This document shows, in pieces, positions 1 through 9,221 of a stretch of 40,263 nucleotides of DNA. The position numbers were made by a program, and so were the translations under genes. This DNA comes from Flagellimonas oceanensis (lineage in GTDB: Bacteria; Bacteroidota; Bacteroidia; Flavobacteriales; Flavobacteriaceae). The DNA lies in assembly GCF_003992595.1 (NCBI RefSeq), contig NZ_RZNA01000045.1, forward strand, positions 1 through 40,263, given 5' to 3'. Under the pieces are notes generated by a model. It saw only the letters and a program-made list of their open reading frames with translations. It ran no database searches and was not told where the DNA came from. The stretch's first letter is position 1; every line of letters begins with the position of its first letter.

Positions 1-69
1 ATGTCTCCCAACGAGTACATTGAAATGAATGAAAACAGCCCCGATTCCCTAGTTATGACCGGCGCCTAA
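1..69 (+). CDS. possible 3' end of a gene entering from the left
   Basis: The first 69 bases are open in frame 1 and end in TAA, giving 22 codons of ordinary composition that finish in ...LVMTGA. The ATG at base 1 may be an internal methionine, so this is more likely the tail of a rightward gene cut by the window edge than a complete peptide. It would converge on the leftward gene ending at 145. No family can be recognised from so short a piece. Confidence 0.3.
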   Translation: MSPNEYIEMNENSPDSLVMTGA

Positions 70-144
70 TTTTGGGAGGAGGTCAGGATATATTTGGTGG
101 GTCTTAATTGGTTTGAAGAATGTGAAGTAGGTCTTATTTACGGT

Positions 145-1080
145 TTAGTTTAGCCCTATTACAATATTTATTGGCAGATGGTCCGAACCTAGGTCATTGC
201 CCACAGATCTATCCTGAACTATTATCTTGGATGATACTAGACAATGGTCCAACGTGGTCTGCATTGGCCATATGTTGGTGGGCCATGTAGGTAATAGGCC
301 AAAACCTTTTCTACTATCCCTTAAATCTTTTTTGGTCAGTTGAACAAAATGATTCGTAAAAGAAGACATGTTAAAATCGCCGATAATGACTAAGTTTTCA
401 TGAAAAATATTTCGATTCTCAATAATGTTTTTTAACTGGGAATTCCTTTTTCTAAAAGCAGTTTGACCCATCGGAGGTACAGGATGTGTGGCTACTAGAG
501 ATAAATTTTCAGCACCAATTTTCAAACCACCAACTATAGAAGGCATTTGGCTGTCACCAAAATATTTTATCGAAACAGCCATTTCCTGTTTGCTTAACAG
601 GGCTATGCCAAAATTGTCCGTTCTAGTTACAAACTCGTGGAACGAATATTGATTTTTTAATCTTGATAATTCCTGTTCCCATTGTGGGGTAACTTCCATT
701 AATACTATAATATCCGCATCTTCTTTTTTTATATAGGTTTTGACTTCCTCGGGTTTTGAGTTGCTGGATAACAAATTAATACTTGAAACCTTTAAGGTTT
801 CCTTGTTTAATCGGGGTTGCTCAGGTAACGAAAAATAATATGGCAATACAAAATAGCAATTCCATAATATGGACACGACAAGTAAAAATAACGCTATCCG
901 TTTTTCCTTCAAGAATAAAAAAACAAAAGCAACCAAGATTGTGGAAACCACGATGTATTGAACTTTGAAGTGTGCAAACAAGTCTATAAACCAATAACTG
1001 ATAAAAAGGTTTGGTAGAACTGAAGCAGCAAAAACGGAAACTATCGAAAACCAGATAAAACGATTCAGAAACTTTGTCAT
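145..1080 (-). CDS. endonuclease/exonuclease/phosphatase family membrane protein
   Basis: 311 residues. Three hydrophobic segments fill roughly residues 8-90, followed by an EEP-fold domain. Its hallmarks are visible: VSSINLLSSN at the domain start, the metal-binding Glu in IIVLMEVTPQW, THPVPP, the catalytic GDFNM block, LDHCLVS, and a terminal GSDHLPI with the Asp-His pair. The family (DNase I-like, Pfam Exo_endo_phos) cleaves phosphodiesters or phosphomonoesters. Membrane-anchored versions like this are common in Bacteroidetes and mostly uncharacterised. The metal-site residues appear intact, so it is probably active, with the domain on one face of the inner membrane. The start is an ATG at 1080. 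It is transcribed alone, with an 84-base gap to the next gene. The substrate cannot be told from sequence. Confidence 0.85.
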   Translation of the reverse strand: MTKFLNRFIWFSIVSVFAASVLPNLFISYWFIDLFAHFKVQYIVVSTILVAFVFLFLKEKRIALFLLVVSILWNCYFVLPYYFSLPEQPRLNKETLKVSSINLLSSNSKPEEVKTYIKKEDADIIVLMEVTPQWEQELSRLKNQYSFHEFVTRTDNFGIALLSKQEMAVSIKYFGDSQMPSIVGGLKIGAENLSLVATHPVPPMGQTAFRKRNSQLKNIIENRNIFHENLVIIGDFNMSSFTNHFVQLTKKDLRDSRKGFGLLPTWPTNIWPMQTTLDHCLVSSKIIVQDRSVGNDLGSDHLPINIVIGLN

Positions 1081-1164
1081 AAGCGGAAATATTCAAATGC
1101 GAACCAGGAAAGCTATCGACATTTTGTTGAAATAAAGCTCAAGAAATTATTTGATGTATAAAAA

Positions 1165-3354
1165 TTACCGATTAAACCAATATGTAAACTTGAGTGTCAG
1201 CGACCACAAATTTCCTTCGAGTGGAGATAATTGCTCATTGTTGTTGAATACAAGGAACAGGTCAGAAGCAGGGGCGTAGCGCCATTGTAATCGGGAGTTG
1301 ATGCCAAAATTGTTGCTCTGTTCGTTGTATTGGAACAGGGTGTTCCAAAACAGCTTGTTGGTAAAGGTAATGTCCGCCTCAGTACCCACAAGCCAAAAAT
1401 CCGTGGTGTACCATGGTTGGGGCAAATCCAGATTATTGTAACTTAATCTAGCGCCCAAACTCACATAGGGTTGAAAACGATAGCCCAATTCTGCGTTGAT
1501 ATTGGTACGGTACCCTCCTGAGAAATAACGCCCTAATCGGGAAGTTAAGTTGTAGGTGAACAAATTTTTGGGCCGGGAATCGTACGAAATATAAATCCCG
1601 TTCCAATGGTGGCGTGTGCCTGCCGCCAACTCCTCTTTGCCCGTGTTTGTAGGGTCAAACGGAGCCAAAAGTTGCACATACTCGTTAAAAACATCAACAC
1701 TCAAAGAGCTACGGTCTAGAAAATTCAATGCATACCCAACAATGGATACGTAATCCGTGGAGTTCATGTTCGGGTCAAAATAGTAGAAACCCGTGTATTT
1801 GGGACCATGGCTCACTATCTTATCACTTGCGGGCAGAAAAAGGTATCCTACCGAACCTTCCAGTTTGATGTAATTGTTCCGTGGTACAAAACCCACTTCG
1901 GAGGTGAAGTTTTCAGAAATATATTCTTGTTGAACACGCCAGTTCCACTTTCGACTACTGTAAGCCAAGTGGGCACCTTGTGCAATTCCGTTATAAGAAG
2001 AATCAGGCCCAAAGGATTTCAACATAAACACCTTTCCATTGTATTTGTTATCCGCTGAGGCCAAATTGTATTCCAATCCAAGGTTTCTATTGAATTTTGT
2101 GTATTCCGATTTCAAATCATCGGTCAAGGAGTTGTAATCCAACGACTCCTTGTTCACGAACATCAAACCTATATTGGAACGGGAGAATACCTTTTGCTGC
2201 AACGAAAGCACGGCGAAGTTCTGACTGGGCAGACCTGTTTCGTCCATTTTGTCGGTTTGCATGTCCATCAAGCCCAAACGGAGGTTTCGGTTCAGATTTC
2301 CGCTCACACGGGCACCCCCAATAATCGGTACGCCCAATCCGATTCTACGCGAAAAGAACGGGCGTATTTCATCGTATCCAAAATTGGCAAAGAGGTCGGC
2401 ATTTTCAAGGAAAAACTGTCGTCTTTCCGGGAAAAAGAGTTCAAACCTGGTCAAATTGGCCACTTGACGGTCAGCTTCCACCTGTGAAAAATCGGGGTTG
2501 ATGGTCAGGTCTAAATTCAAAGAAGAAGTAAGCCCCAACTTTACATCACCACCCACCTTAAATTCATTGTCGTAGGTAATATCCTCGATGCTCGAATTGC
2601 CCACCGTTCCCAACACATAGGGGATGATGGAGTAGTTGAGCCCTTGTTTTGGCGGCGGATTGTCCCAGACCATGGTACCTGTATAGGCCAAAGATGCGGT
2701 TGGGAATTGCCTTGGTATAGGTGTCCAACTCGACTTTTCGTTGGTACTCAAATCCAATCTTGAAAAATTAACACCCCATTCGGTCACATCTTTTTCGTAT
2801 CGGATGGATTTAAACGGAATGGCCATTTCCACTACCCACTTATCCTCATAATTCTGAACCTCGGATACCCATTTGCTATCCCAATTAAGGTCAATGCTAC
2901 CTCCGTTCGACATAGTGCCGTCCCATTGGGCGCCATAGGCGTTTGCCCCAAAGCTGAACCCAGTCGTCTGGTTATTGAACGGGTCCATGAACAATAGGAA
3001 ATTATCGTTGCCCCCGAAGGAGAAATCCCTGCGCAGCGATTCCACTACATAGGTGTTTCCAGGTGTTTTGTAAAAAGTGGCCAAAAGGTAGAGTTGCCTG
3101 TGATCGTAGGCCATTTTCACTTCCGAGGGCTGTGTGGCCTTTCGGTCGTCCATGGGCAACACCATAAAAAAATCTTTGGCGGGTTCTGCTTTTTGCCAAG
3201 TGGCCTCGTCCCCCTTACCATCTATGGTAAAGGTTTCGTTGGTTTTGAGCAAGTGTATCTTGTAATCGGCATTTTTCTTTTGGGCATAGGAAAGCACACA
3301 AAAGAACATAGCAAAAGCTATGGGGACGGGGGTTGAAAAGTATCGGTTGATCAT
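1165..3354 (-). CDS. DUF5916 outer-membrane protein with CBM9-like N-terminal domain
   Basis: About 729 residues. The reading frame stays open for 16 more codons upstream, but I chose the ATG at 3354 because it opens a clear signal peptide (MINRYFSTPVPIAFAMFF, cleavage after LSYA). Residues about 25-230 resemble a carbohydrate-binding family 9-like beta-sandwich (TIDGKGDEATWQKAEP near its start). The rest is DUF5916, recognisable by FELFFPERRQFFLENADLF and by alternating aromatic beta-strands ending in aromatic FTYWFNR, typical of an outer-membrane barrel C-terminus. Family members are widespread in Bacteroidetes and their role is not established; transport or binding of an extracellular ligand is plausible. 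It is a single gene with about 225 bases of non-coding sequence upstream and no nearby SusC/SusD partner. Confidence 0.85.
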   Translation of the reverse strand: MINRYFSTPVPIAFAMFFCVLSYAQKKNADYKIHLLKTNETFTIDGKGDEATWQKAEPAKDFFMVLPMDDRKATQPSEVKMAYDHRQLYLLATFYKTPGNTYVVESLRRDFSFGGNDNFLLFMDPFNNQTTGFSFGANAYGAQWDGTMSNGGSIDLNWDSKWVSEVQNYEDKWVVEMAIPFKSIRYEKDVTEWGVNFSRLDLSTNEKSSWTPIPRQFPTASLAYTGTMVWDNPPPKQGLNYSIIPYVLGTVGNSSIEDITYDNEFKVGGDVKLGLTSSLNLDLTINPDFSQVEADRQVANLTRFELFFPERRQFFLENADLFANFGYDEIRPFFSRRIGLGVPIIGGARVSGNLNRNLRLGLMDMQTDKMDETGLPSQNFAVLSLQQKVFSRSNIGLMFVNKESLDYNSLTDDLKSEYTKFNRNLGLEYNLASADNKYNGKVFMLKSFGPDSSYNGIAQGAHLAYSSRKWNWRVQQEYISENFTSEVGFVPRNNYIKLEGSVGYLFLPASDKIVSHGPKYTGFYYFDPNMNSTDYVSIVGYALNFLDRSSLSVDVFNEYVQLLAPFDPTNTGKEELAAGTRHHWNGIYISYDSRPKNLFTYNLTSRLGRYFSGGYRTNINAELGYRFQPYVSLGARLSYNNLDLPQPWYTTDFWLVGTEADITFTNKLFWNTLFQYNEQSNNFGINSRLQWRYAPASDLFLVFNNNEQLSPLEGNLWSLTLKFTYWFNR

Positions 3355-3626
3355 TGTTTGTTTAGTGAGGTAAATGTAATAATTTACCTTGAATTTTAAC
3401 AATGAATCAAAATGAAGGTGCCTAAAACATTAAATATTTTGATTTTGTGAAAATTATTGGTTTTTGGATGATATAGTTGGAAGAGGATTTTGTGTCGCAC
3501 TTATATGTAAGCTAAACATGATGTAAGCGTACAATTTCAAAACACGTCTAGACCAATAACTTTGCTGTTTTCTCTTAAAATCCCATTAGGAATGATTTGC
3601 CAATGGTTTGAATGAATGGACGAATT

Positions 3627-5222
3627 CTACATCTCCCCCATATCCTCAAACAAAGTCCATTCGTTCGGGTCCAGCACAATGGAATCGGGTTGGTCTTTGC
3701 TCTCCATTTGGATGTTTTGGTCGCCTTGGGTTACCTCAATGGTTTTGATGGTCAGTTTGCCATCTTTTACAATCCCTATTTCCAATGGAAATTGGAAAAC
3801 ATGATGGTCTTGTAATTGTTGTATATTGAGGTTGATGTTTCCATTGTTGTGATTCCAGCTCCATTTGATTTGTGGATGGCCCTTAACAAATAACCATTGC
3901 TCAAAAAAGGACTCCAAATCCTCGCCCGATATCTCTTCCATCACATGTCGAAAATCGTCCGTAAGCACATTGCTGTTCTGGTAGGTGGCATAATAGTTTT
4001 GGATGCCTTCCCAAAATACCCCATCGCCCAATTGATGACGGAGCATATTCAGCACCCAGCCACCTTTTTGGTAAGTGTTGGTGCTGAGCACCTTCATAGG
4101 GTCTTTAATACTGAGGTCGACAATGGGTGCCGGTTTTTTTCTGTAATAATCAAAAATCTCTTTTTTGTCGATGGCCAGTTCCTCTTTTCGGCGTTCATCG
4201 CCATACTCACTTTCGAGGTAGAGGATGCTGAAGTACGTGGCAAACCCTTCACTCAACCACACATGGTTCCAGCTTTTCTCCGTTGCGGAATTTCCAAACC
4301 ATTGATGGGCGATTTCATGGGCAATCAAGGGTTCCACTGTTTTGTTGCCCGTTACGGAGTTTTCAAAATAAGCGATGGTCCCCGCATTTTCCAATCCGCC
4401 CCATTGGGTCTTGGCCTGCATGTTGGCCAATTTGGCATAGGAGTATGGGCCTATATGGCCAATGAAATATTCAAGCACATTTCCAGCAACCGTGTAATCG
4501 CCAAAACCTTCCAATCGATTTTGAGGATACACCCATGCGGAAACCTCAATATCATCAACCATGCCCACCAATCTAGAGGCGAACTGGGTAACGCCAATCG
4601 TCATTACCTTCGTGGCCACAGGGGCAGGTTCATTGTAAATAGTGATTTTATAACCGTTTTCCAGATTACTTTCCTCCACTTTCTTTCCTGTTGCCACCAC
4701 ATCGTAGTGTTCGGGAGCGGTAATTTGAAATTCCACGCTCGCCTTGTCGTAGGGATGGTCCACTGCTGGCAACCAATGTCTCGCCAGGTTGGGCCAGTTG
4801 TCGCCAAAAAAGGAGCGCTTGCCAAATTTTGTGGTGGCGATGACCAAGCCTCTTTCGGGAATCCCTTGGTATTTGATGGTATAGGTCTGGATGGAATCCG
4901 TAGTGGTTTTTGGAACAATATTGATTTTATTATTGGCATAGGTATAATTCGCTTTGGAGCCATTTTCCAACACACTGTTCACTTCCATACCAAACTCACC
5001 TGATTTTTCAATCAGGTCCAAAGCAAAAGGAACTGCATTTTCCTTGAATTGAACGGTTACCTGAGTTTCCCCTTTGATTTCGTTGGAAGCATCATTCAAT
5101 TGAAGGGCAAAAACATAGTTTTGAATATCGACCGATTCATTTTTTTCATAGATATCCTGAGCGATGGAAATATGGAGTAGACCTAGAAATAGAAATACGC
5201 TGAGTGTAGTTTTGGTTGACAT
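3627..5222 (-). CDS. M1 family metallopeptidase (aminopeptidase N-like), exported
   Basis: 531 residues starting with a signal peptide (TTLSVFLFLGLLHISIA). The aminopeptidase N-like domain carries GGLENAGT (the exopeptidase GxMEN motif in variant form). It also has the zinc site HEIAHQW with its first His at residue 302, and the third ligand Glu in WLSEGFATYF. It therefore has a complete gluzincin active site and should remove N-terminal residues from peptides outside the cytoplasm. At 531 residues it is shorter than the usual 600-870-residue M1 enzymes, ending after the domain that contains EQWLFVKGHPQ and lacking the long helical C-terminal domain. It ends about 270 bases upstream of the DUF5916 gene and lies 51 bases downstream of argH, in the same orientation. 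Read-through from the arginine operon is possible but there is no functional link. Confidence 0.9.
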   Translation of the reverse strand: MSTKTTLSVFLFLGLLHISIAQDIYEKNESVDIQNYVFALQLNDASNEIKGETQVTVQFKENAVPFALDLIEKSGEFGMEVNSVLENGSKANYTYANNKINIVPKTTTDSIQTYTIKYQGIPERGLVIATTKFGKRSFFGDNWPNLARHWLPAVDHPYDKASVEFQITAPEHYDVVATGKKVEESNLENGYKITIYNEPAPVATKVMTIGVTQFASRLVGMVDDIEVSAWVYPQNRLEGFGDYTVAGNVLEYFIGHIGPYSYAKLANMQAKTQWGGLENAGTIAYFENSVTGNKTVEPLIAHEIAHQWFGNSATEKSWNHVWLSEGFATYFSILYLESEYGDERRKEELAIDKKEIFDYYRKKPAPIVDLSIKDPMKVLSTNTYQKGGWVLNMLRHQLGDGVFWEGIQNYYATYQNSNVLTDDFRHVMEEISGEDLESFFEQWLFVKGHPQIKWSWNHNNGNINLNIQQLQDHHVFQFPLEIGIVKDGKLTIKTIEVTQGDQNIQMESKDQPDSIVLDPNEWTLFEDMGEM

Positions 5223-5273
5223 AAATTCGAGTTGAGAGCTGATGGGTTAAATTTTCAGCCTAATTTATCCAAT

Positions 5274-6557
5274 TTATGCCAAAACCTTTTCCATTTTTTC
5301 TTTTATCTGCTCTAAACACAGGTTGCCCAAACTACCTTCATGGGTATGGTCAATGTCGCGTTTTGGTTTAAAATTGCCATTTTCTATCGCTTTGCCCATG
5401 GTTTTATAAGCATCACGGAAGGGCATCCCACTTTTTACCAGCTCATTCAAGGTGTCCACACTAAAGAGGTAATCGTATTTGGGGTCTTCTAAAATGGATT
5501 TGTTTACTTTGATTTCCTTCAAGCTGAAGGTCATCATTTCCAAACAAGCGTGCATGTCCTGCAAAGCAGGAACAATCACTTCCTTAACCAATTGAAGGTC
5601 CCTGTGATAGCCGCTGGGCAAATTGTTCATGATCATGATCAATTGATTGGGCACCGCTTGAATCTTATTGCATTTGCCTCTGATGAGTTCAAAAACATCG
5701 GGATTTTTTTTGTGCGGCATAATGCTGCTTCCCGTGGTCAATTCGTTGGGGAAGGAGATAAAATCAAAATTTTGACTCATGTACAAGCAAATATCCATCG
5801 CCATTTTGGATAAGGTAGCGGCCACGCTCGAAATACCGAAAGCAGTGGCTTTTTCCACTTTTCCACGACCCATTTGGGCGGCCACGACATTATATTTTTG
5901 TGTGGCAAACTTCATTTCGGCAGTGGTAAAACTTCTATCAATGGGGAAAGAGCTTCCGTAACCTGCTGCGCTTCCCAAGGGATTTTGGTCAGCAACTTTA
6001 TGGGCGGCCTGTACAAAGTACAGATCATCCACCAAACTCTCGGCATAGGCGGAAAACCATAGCCCAAAAGAAGAGGGCATGGCAATTTGCAAGTGCGTAT
6101 ACCCTGGTAACAATACATTCTTGTGCTTGTCCGCCAGTTTCATCAATAGATCAAACAGGGTTTTGACCTGATTTCTGATTTCAGTCAACTCATCTTTAAG
6201 GTACAATTGCATGGCCACCAAAACCTGATCGTTTCTGGAACGGGCGGAATGGATTTTTTTTCCGGTGTCACCCAATTTTTCAGTCAGCATAAACTCGATC
6301 TTCGAGTGCATATCCTCAAAATCGTCTTCAATGGTAAACTTTCCTTTTTCGATGTCCTTGGCGATTTCATCCAATGCTTTTACAAGGTCTTTGCCCTCAT
6401 CTTCGGAAACCAGTCCGACTTTACCCAACATTTTAGCATGTGCCTTGGAAGCGATAACGTCATATTTGGCCAATACCAAATCCAATTCGCGGTCGTTGCC
6501 TACGGTAAAGTGGTCTATTTTTTTATCGGTACTGAATCCTTTGTCCCAGAGTTTCAT
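5274..6557 (-). CDS. argH: argininosuccinate lyase
   Basis: 427 residues. It cleaves argininosuccinate to arginine and fumarate, the last step of arginine synthesis, in the cytoplasm. The fumarase/aspartase superfamily signature GSSIMPHKKNPD is present, with the catalytic Ser on that mobile loop, plus SARSRNDQ and GYTHLQIAMP, which carries the conserved His. Length is slightly under the 450-470 typical elsewhere but normal for Bacteroidetes ArgH. I took the ATG at 6557 (MKLWDKGF) rather than a TTG three codons upstream. It is the last gene of the arginine operon. Unlike the tightly packed genes before it, it is separated from argE by 69 bases holding an AT-rich inverted repeat. Confidence 0.95.
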   Translation of the reverse strand: MKLWDKGFSTDKKIDHFTVGNDRELDLVLAKYDVIASKAHAKMLGKVGLVSEDEGKDLVKALDEIAKDIEKGKFTIEDDFEDMHSKIEFMLTEKLGDTGKKIHSARSRNDQVLVAMQLYLKDELTEIRNQVKTLFDLLMKLADKHKNVLLPGYTHLQIAMPSSFGLWFSAYAESLVDDLYFVQAAHKVADQNPLGSAAGYGSSFPIDRSFTTAEMKFATQKYNVVAAQMGRGKVEKATAFGISSVAATLSKMAMDICLYMSQNFDFISFPNELTTGSSIMPHKKNPDVFELIRGKCNKIQAVPNQLIMIMNNLPSGYHRDLQLVKEVIVPALQDMHACLEMMTFSLKEIKVNKSILEDPKYDYLFSVDTLNELVKSGMPFRDAYKTMGKAIENGNFKPKRDIDHTHEGSLGNLCLEQIKEKMEKVLA

Positions 6558-6584
6558 ACTATTCAATTATCAGTTGTCAATGAG

Positions 6585-6632
6585 CAATAAACAATAAATG
6601 AATGTAAATTGCTGATTGGTCATTGTTTATTG
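6585..6632. repeat. AT-rich imperfect inverted repeat between argE and argH
   Basis: CAATAAACAATaaATGA (6585-6601) pairs with TCATTGTTTATTG (6620-6632) through about 13 base pairs with a 2-base bulge. The right arm runs over the argE stop codon. The words CAATAAACAAT and TCATTG recur in this short gap. It may be a remnant of an AT-rich extragenic repeat or a weak stem that attenuates or processes the mRNA between argE and argH. There is no run of U after the stem, so it is not a convincing intrinsic terminator. Confidence 0.45.
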
Positions 6633-7697
6633 TAAAAATCCCGTTAGGGTTTTGATGTAAATATCTATTCCTTCCTCTATTTCGTTCACAAAAATAAATT
6701 CGTTCGCAGAGTGTGATCGTGTACTGTCACCAGGCCCTAATTTTACTGATTGACAGCTTAGAGCTGCCTGATCGGACAATGTTGGCGAACCATAGGTTTT
6801 TCGACCAAGGGCCAATCCGCTTTTCACCAAATCATGATCAGGATCAATGCAGGATGAATTCAAACGCAAAGAGCGTGGTGTCATTTTACAAGGTGCTTCT
6901 TTTTGAAGGATATCGGCAATTTCCTGATTGCTGTAACAATCGTTCACACGTACATCGATTACCAAATCCACATGGCCAGGAACAACGTTATGTTGGTTTC
7001 CTGCACTGATTTGGGTCGTGGTCAGTTTGACTTCGCCCAATGCATCAGAAACTTTATCAAATGAATAATCCTTTAGCCATTGTAAAACCTCAATGGTGTT
7101 GTAAATAGCGTTGTTGTCGTTGGGGTGTGCCGCATGGGAAGGAGTTCCGTCGACTACTGCATCAAAGACGACCAAGCCTTTTTCCGCAATCGCCAAGTCC
7201 ATTAAAGTGGGTTCGCCCACAATGGCCACATCTATTTTGGGCAGTATCGGAAGCAAAGCTCGGATACTGTGCTCTCCTGCATCTTCTTCTTCACCCGTGG
7301 CAGCCATTATTATATTATGACTGAGACTTTTCTTTTCATAAAAATGGACAAAAGTGGCCAATAGGGATACCAAACATCCACCAGCATCATTACTGCCTAG
7401 TCCGTATAGTTTTCCATCCTCTATATGAGCATCAAAAGGATCTTTGGTATACGCGCTGTTCGGTTTAACAGTATCGTGATGTGAGTTGAGCAACAAAGTT
7501 GGTTTGCTTTCATCAAAATGTTTGTTGAAGGCGTAAATGTTGTTATGCTGTCTTTTTGTTTCAACGCCAAAACCTTGTAAAAATTCCACTATAGCATCCC
7601 CGGTTTTATCCTCTTCACCAGAAAATGAGGGTGTGCTAATGAGTTTTTTCAGTAGTTCAATGGCTTTTTCTGTAAGTATGTCTTGGGTTACTTTCAT
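6627..7697 (-). CDS. argE: M20 family deacylase, N-acylornithine/N-acylcitrulline deacylase
   Basis: 356 residues. This M20 zinc amidohydrolase should remove the acyl group from N-acylcitrulline, the product of the carbamoyltransferase encoded in the same operon, to free citrulline for ArgG. Visible motifs are SHHDTVKP (metal His and following Asp), GSNDAGG (bridging Asp), GEEEDAG (general-base Glu then metal Glu), GEPT, and the late metal His in DSTRSHSANEF. The start is the ATG at 7697, which overlaps the argB stop as ATGA. A longer open frame upstream lies inside argB and is rejected. Whether the natural acyl group is acetyl or succinyl cannot be settled by eye. Its place after argB and before argH supports the arginine role. 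Confidence 0.88.
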   Translation of the reverse strand: MKVTQDILTEKAIELLKKLISTPSFSGEEDKTGDAIVEFLQGFGVETKRQHNNIYAFNKHFDESKPTLLLNSHHDTVKPNSAYTKDPFDAHIEDGKLYGLGSNDAGGCLVSLLATFVHFYEKKSLSHNIIMAATGEEEDAGEHSIRALLPILPKIDVAIVGEPTLMDLAIAEKGLVVFDAVVDGTPSHAAHPNDNNAIYNTIEVLQWLKDYSFDKVSDALGEVKLTTTQISAGNQHNVVPGHVDLVIDVRVNDCYSNQEIADILQKEAPCKMTPRSLRLNSSCIDPDHDLVKSGLALGRKTYGSPTLSDQAALSCQSVKLGPGDSTRSHSANEFIFVNEIEEGIDIYIKTLTGFLQ

Positions 7698-8473
7698 AAG
7701 GTCAATGTCGTATATTCTGGATTGCCCGCTTCGAGCATTTCGGTGTTCCCTACGCAAACTTTGGAAACTTTGTTGCGGAGGGCGTAAAAACAGTTGTGCA
7801 TTTTTGGTAGCATACCGTCTGCAATGATACTATAGGCCAAAAGTTCGTCATACCCATCGGAATCGATGTGCTGTATCACGGAGTTCTCATCTTCCACATC
7901 TTGAAGGACTCCTTTTTTCTCGAAGCAATAATATAAAGTGGTCTCAAATTGGTCGGACATGGCTATGGCCAATTCCGCAGCAATGGTATCGGCATTGGTA
8001 TTCAACATCTGCCCTTTACCATCATGGGTAAGGGCGCAAAAAATAGGTGTGAACCCTGCCTGTAGTAGTTTAAAAATACCATAAGTGTTGACTGTGTCCA
8101 CATCACCAACATAGCCAAAGTCAACATTCTTTTTTGGTCTTTTGTGTGCTCTGATAGCATCTGCATCGGCTCCGCTCATTCCAATAGCGTCGGTGCCAAG
8201 CGCTTGCAATTTGGCCACTACTTTTTTACTGTACAATCCTCCGTAGACCATAAGGGCGATATCCAAGGTCTCGGTATTGGTAATTCGTCTTCCGTTGACC
8301 ATTTTGGACTCCACGCCCATTTGGTTGGCCAATTCTGTGGCTTTGTTACCCCCCCCATGGACCAGAATTTTGTTTCCGCTCATTTTAGAGAACAGATCCA
8401 ACACTCGTTTGCATCTTTCTGAATCCTCAATGAGATTGCCACCTATTTTTACTACGGATAATTTTTGTTTCAT
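7694..8473 (-). CDS. argB: acetylglutamate kinase (N-acylglutamate kinase)
   Basis: 259 residues, the usual length for a compact, E. coli-sized NAGK. It phosphorylates the gamma-carboxyl of N-acylglutamate with ATP, the second step of arginine synthesis. The amino-acid kinase fold is shown by VKIGGNL at the start, the glycine-rich loop LVHGGGNKATEL, NGRRITNTETLD, GMSGADADAIRA, and LNTNADTIAAELA near the substrate/ATP site. There is no N-terminal helical extension of the sort found in arginine-inhibited hexameric NAGKs, so feedback inhibition is not predicted from sequence. Its ATG lies 1 base after the SDR stop, and its stop overlaps the argE ATG by 4 bases, so translation is probably coupled. 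Confidence 0.95.
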   Translation of the reverse strand: MKQKLSVVKIGGNLIEDSERCKRVLDLFSKMSGNKILVHGGGNKATELANQMGVESKMVNGRRITNTETLDIALMVYGGLYSKKVVAKLQALGTDAIGMSGADADAIRAHKRPKKNVDFGYVGDVDTVNTYGIFKLLQAGFTPIFCALTHDGKGQMLNTNADTIAAELAIAMSDQFETTLYYCFEKKGVLQDVEDENSVIQHIDSDGYDELLAYSIIADGMLPKMHNCFYALRNKVSKVCVGNTEMLEAGNPEYTTLTL

Positions 8474-8474
8474 T

Positions 8475-9221
8475 TTATGTATTTATAATCCCTCCATCTA
8501 TGGTTATGGTGGTTCCTGTAATCCAAGAGCTATCCTCAGAAACCAAAAAGAGTACAAGTTTAGCAATATCTTGAGGCGTGCCCAACCTTTTTAACAACGT
8601 AGTCCTTTTCGCATTTTCTACAGCAGTGTCTGGATTGTCAAAAGCTTTTGCGGATTCCCATAATAGAGGGGTGTCCACAGGGCCTGGACAAATAGCATTT
8701 ACCCTTATTTTTGGTGCGTAATCAACCGCCATTTGCTTCATCAAGGCTACGGATGCCGCTTTGGAAGCACAATAAGCAGGATGGTTTGGAAAACTCTTGA
8801 AGGCCGCAATCGATGCATTGATCAAGATGTTGCCCTGTTCTTGTTCCCGTAGGTGGGGAATCGCATATTTACAAAGGTAAAAGATGGAACTCAAATTGGT
8901 GTCGAGGGTACTACGCCAAGAATCAATGGATAGTTCTTGAACACTTCCCAATCCAAGAATCCCCGCATTCAATGACAAGATGTCCAATTTTCCATAAGTT
9001 TCCAGAGCGGTATCGACCAATTTTTTGTTGTAGGGTGGGTCTGTGACATCTCCTGGAACAAACACGGCATCGTCAAGATTGTTTTCCAACGCTTCGCCAC
9101 TTTCCTGATTTCTGCCCGAAAGTATCAACTTGCCTCCTTCGGAAGAAATTCCTTCGGCAATGGATTTTCCCATTCCGCTTGTGGCACCAGTCACTATACA
9201 GACCTTATCCTTTAGTTTCAT
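8475..9221 (-). CDS. SDR family oxidoreductase embedded in the arginine operon
   Basis: 248 residues, a classical short-chain dehydrogenase. It has the Rossmann motif TGATSGMGKSIAEG (TGxxxGxG), NAGILGLG, the catalytic Ser in INASIAAF, the YCASKAA motif (YxxxK), and ICPGPVDTPL. The C-terminus GTTITIDGGI is typical of the FabG-like subfamily. It reduces or oxidises an alcohol/carbonyl with NAD(P)(H); the substrate is unknown. Its ATG overlaps the argF' stop (ATGA) and it ends 1 base before argB, so it is translated as an integral member of the operon. No known arginine step needs an SDR, so it may act on an acyl intermediate, serve a linked pathway, or simply be a passenger. Confidence 0.9.
   Translation of the reverse strand: MKLKDKVCIVTGATSGMGKSIAEGISSEGGKLILSGRNQESGEALENNLDDAVFVPGDVTDPPYNKKLVDTALETYGKLDILSLNAGILGLGSVQELSIDSWRSTLDTNLSSIFYLCKYAIPHLREQEQGNILINASIAAFKSFPNHPAYCASKAASVALMKQMAVDYAPKIRVNAICPGPVDTPLLWESAKAFDNPDTAVENAKRTTLLKRLGTPQDIAKLVLFLVSEDSSWITGTTITIDGGIINT

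Noticed and set aside
3557..3564. TAACTTTG on the plus strand matching the -7 promoter box
   Set aside because: There is no TTG at -33 and no plus-strand gene downstream; only frames antisense to the M1 peptidase follow.
3897..5003. 368-codon plus-strand open frame
   Set aside because: It lies wholly antisense to the M1 peptidase, which has a full zinc site and signal peptide. The plus-strand translation has no domain-like pattern.
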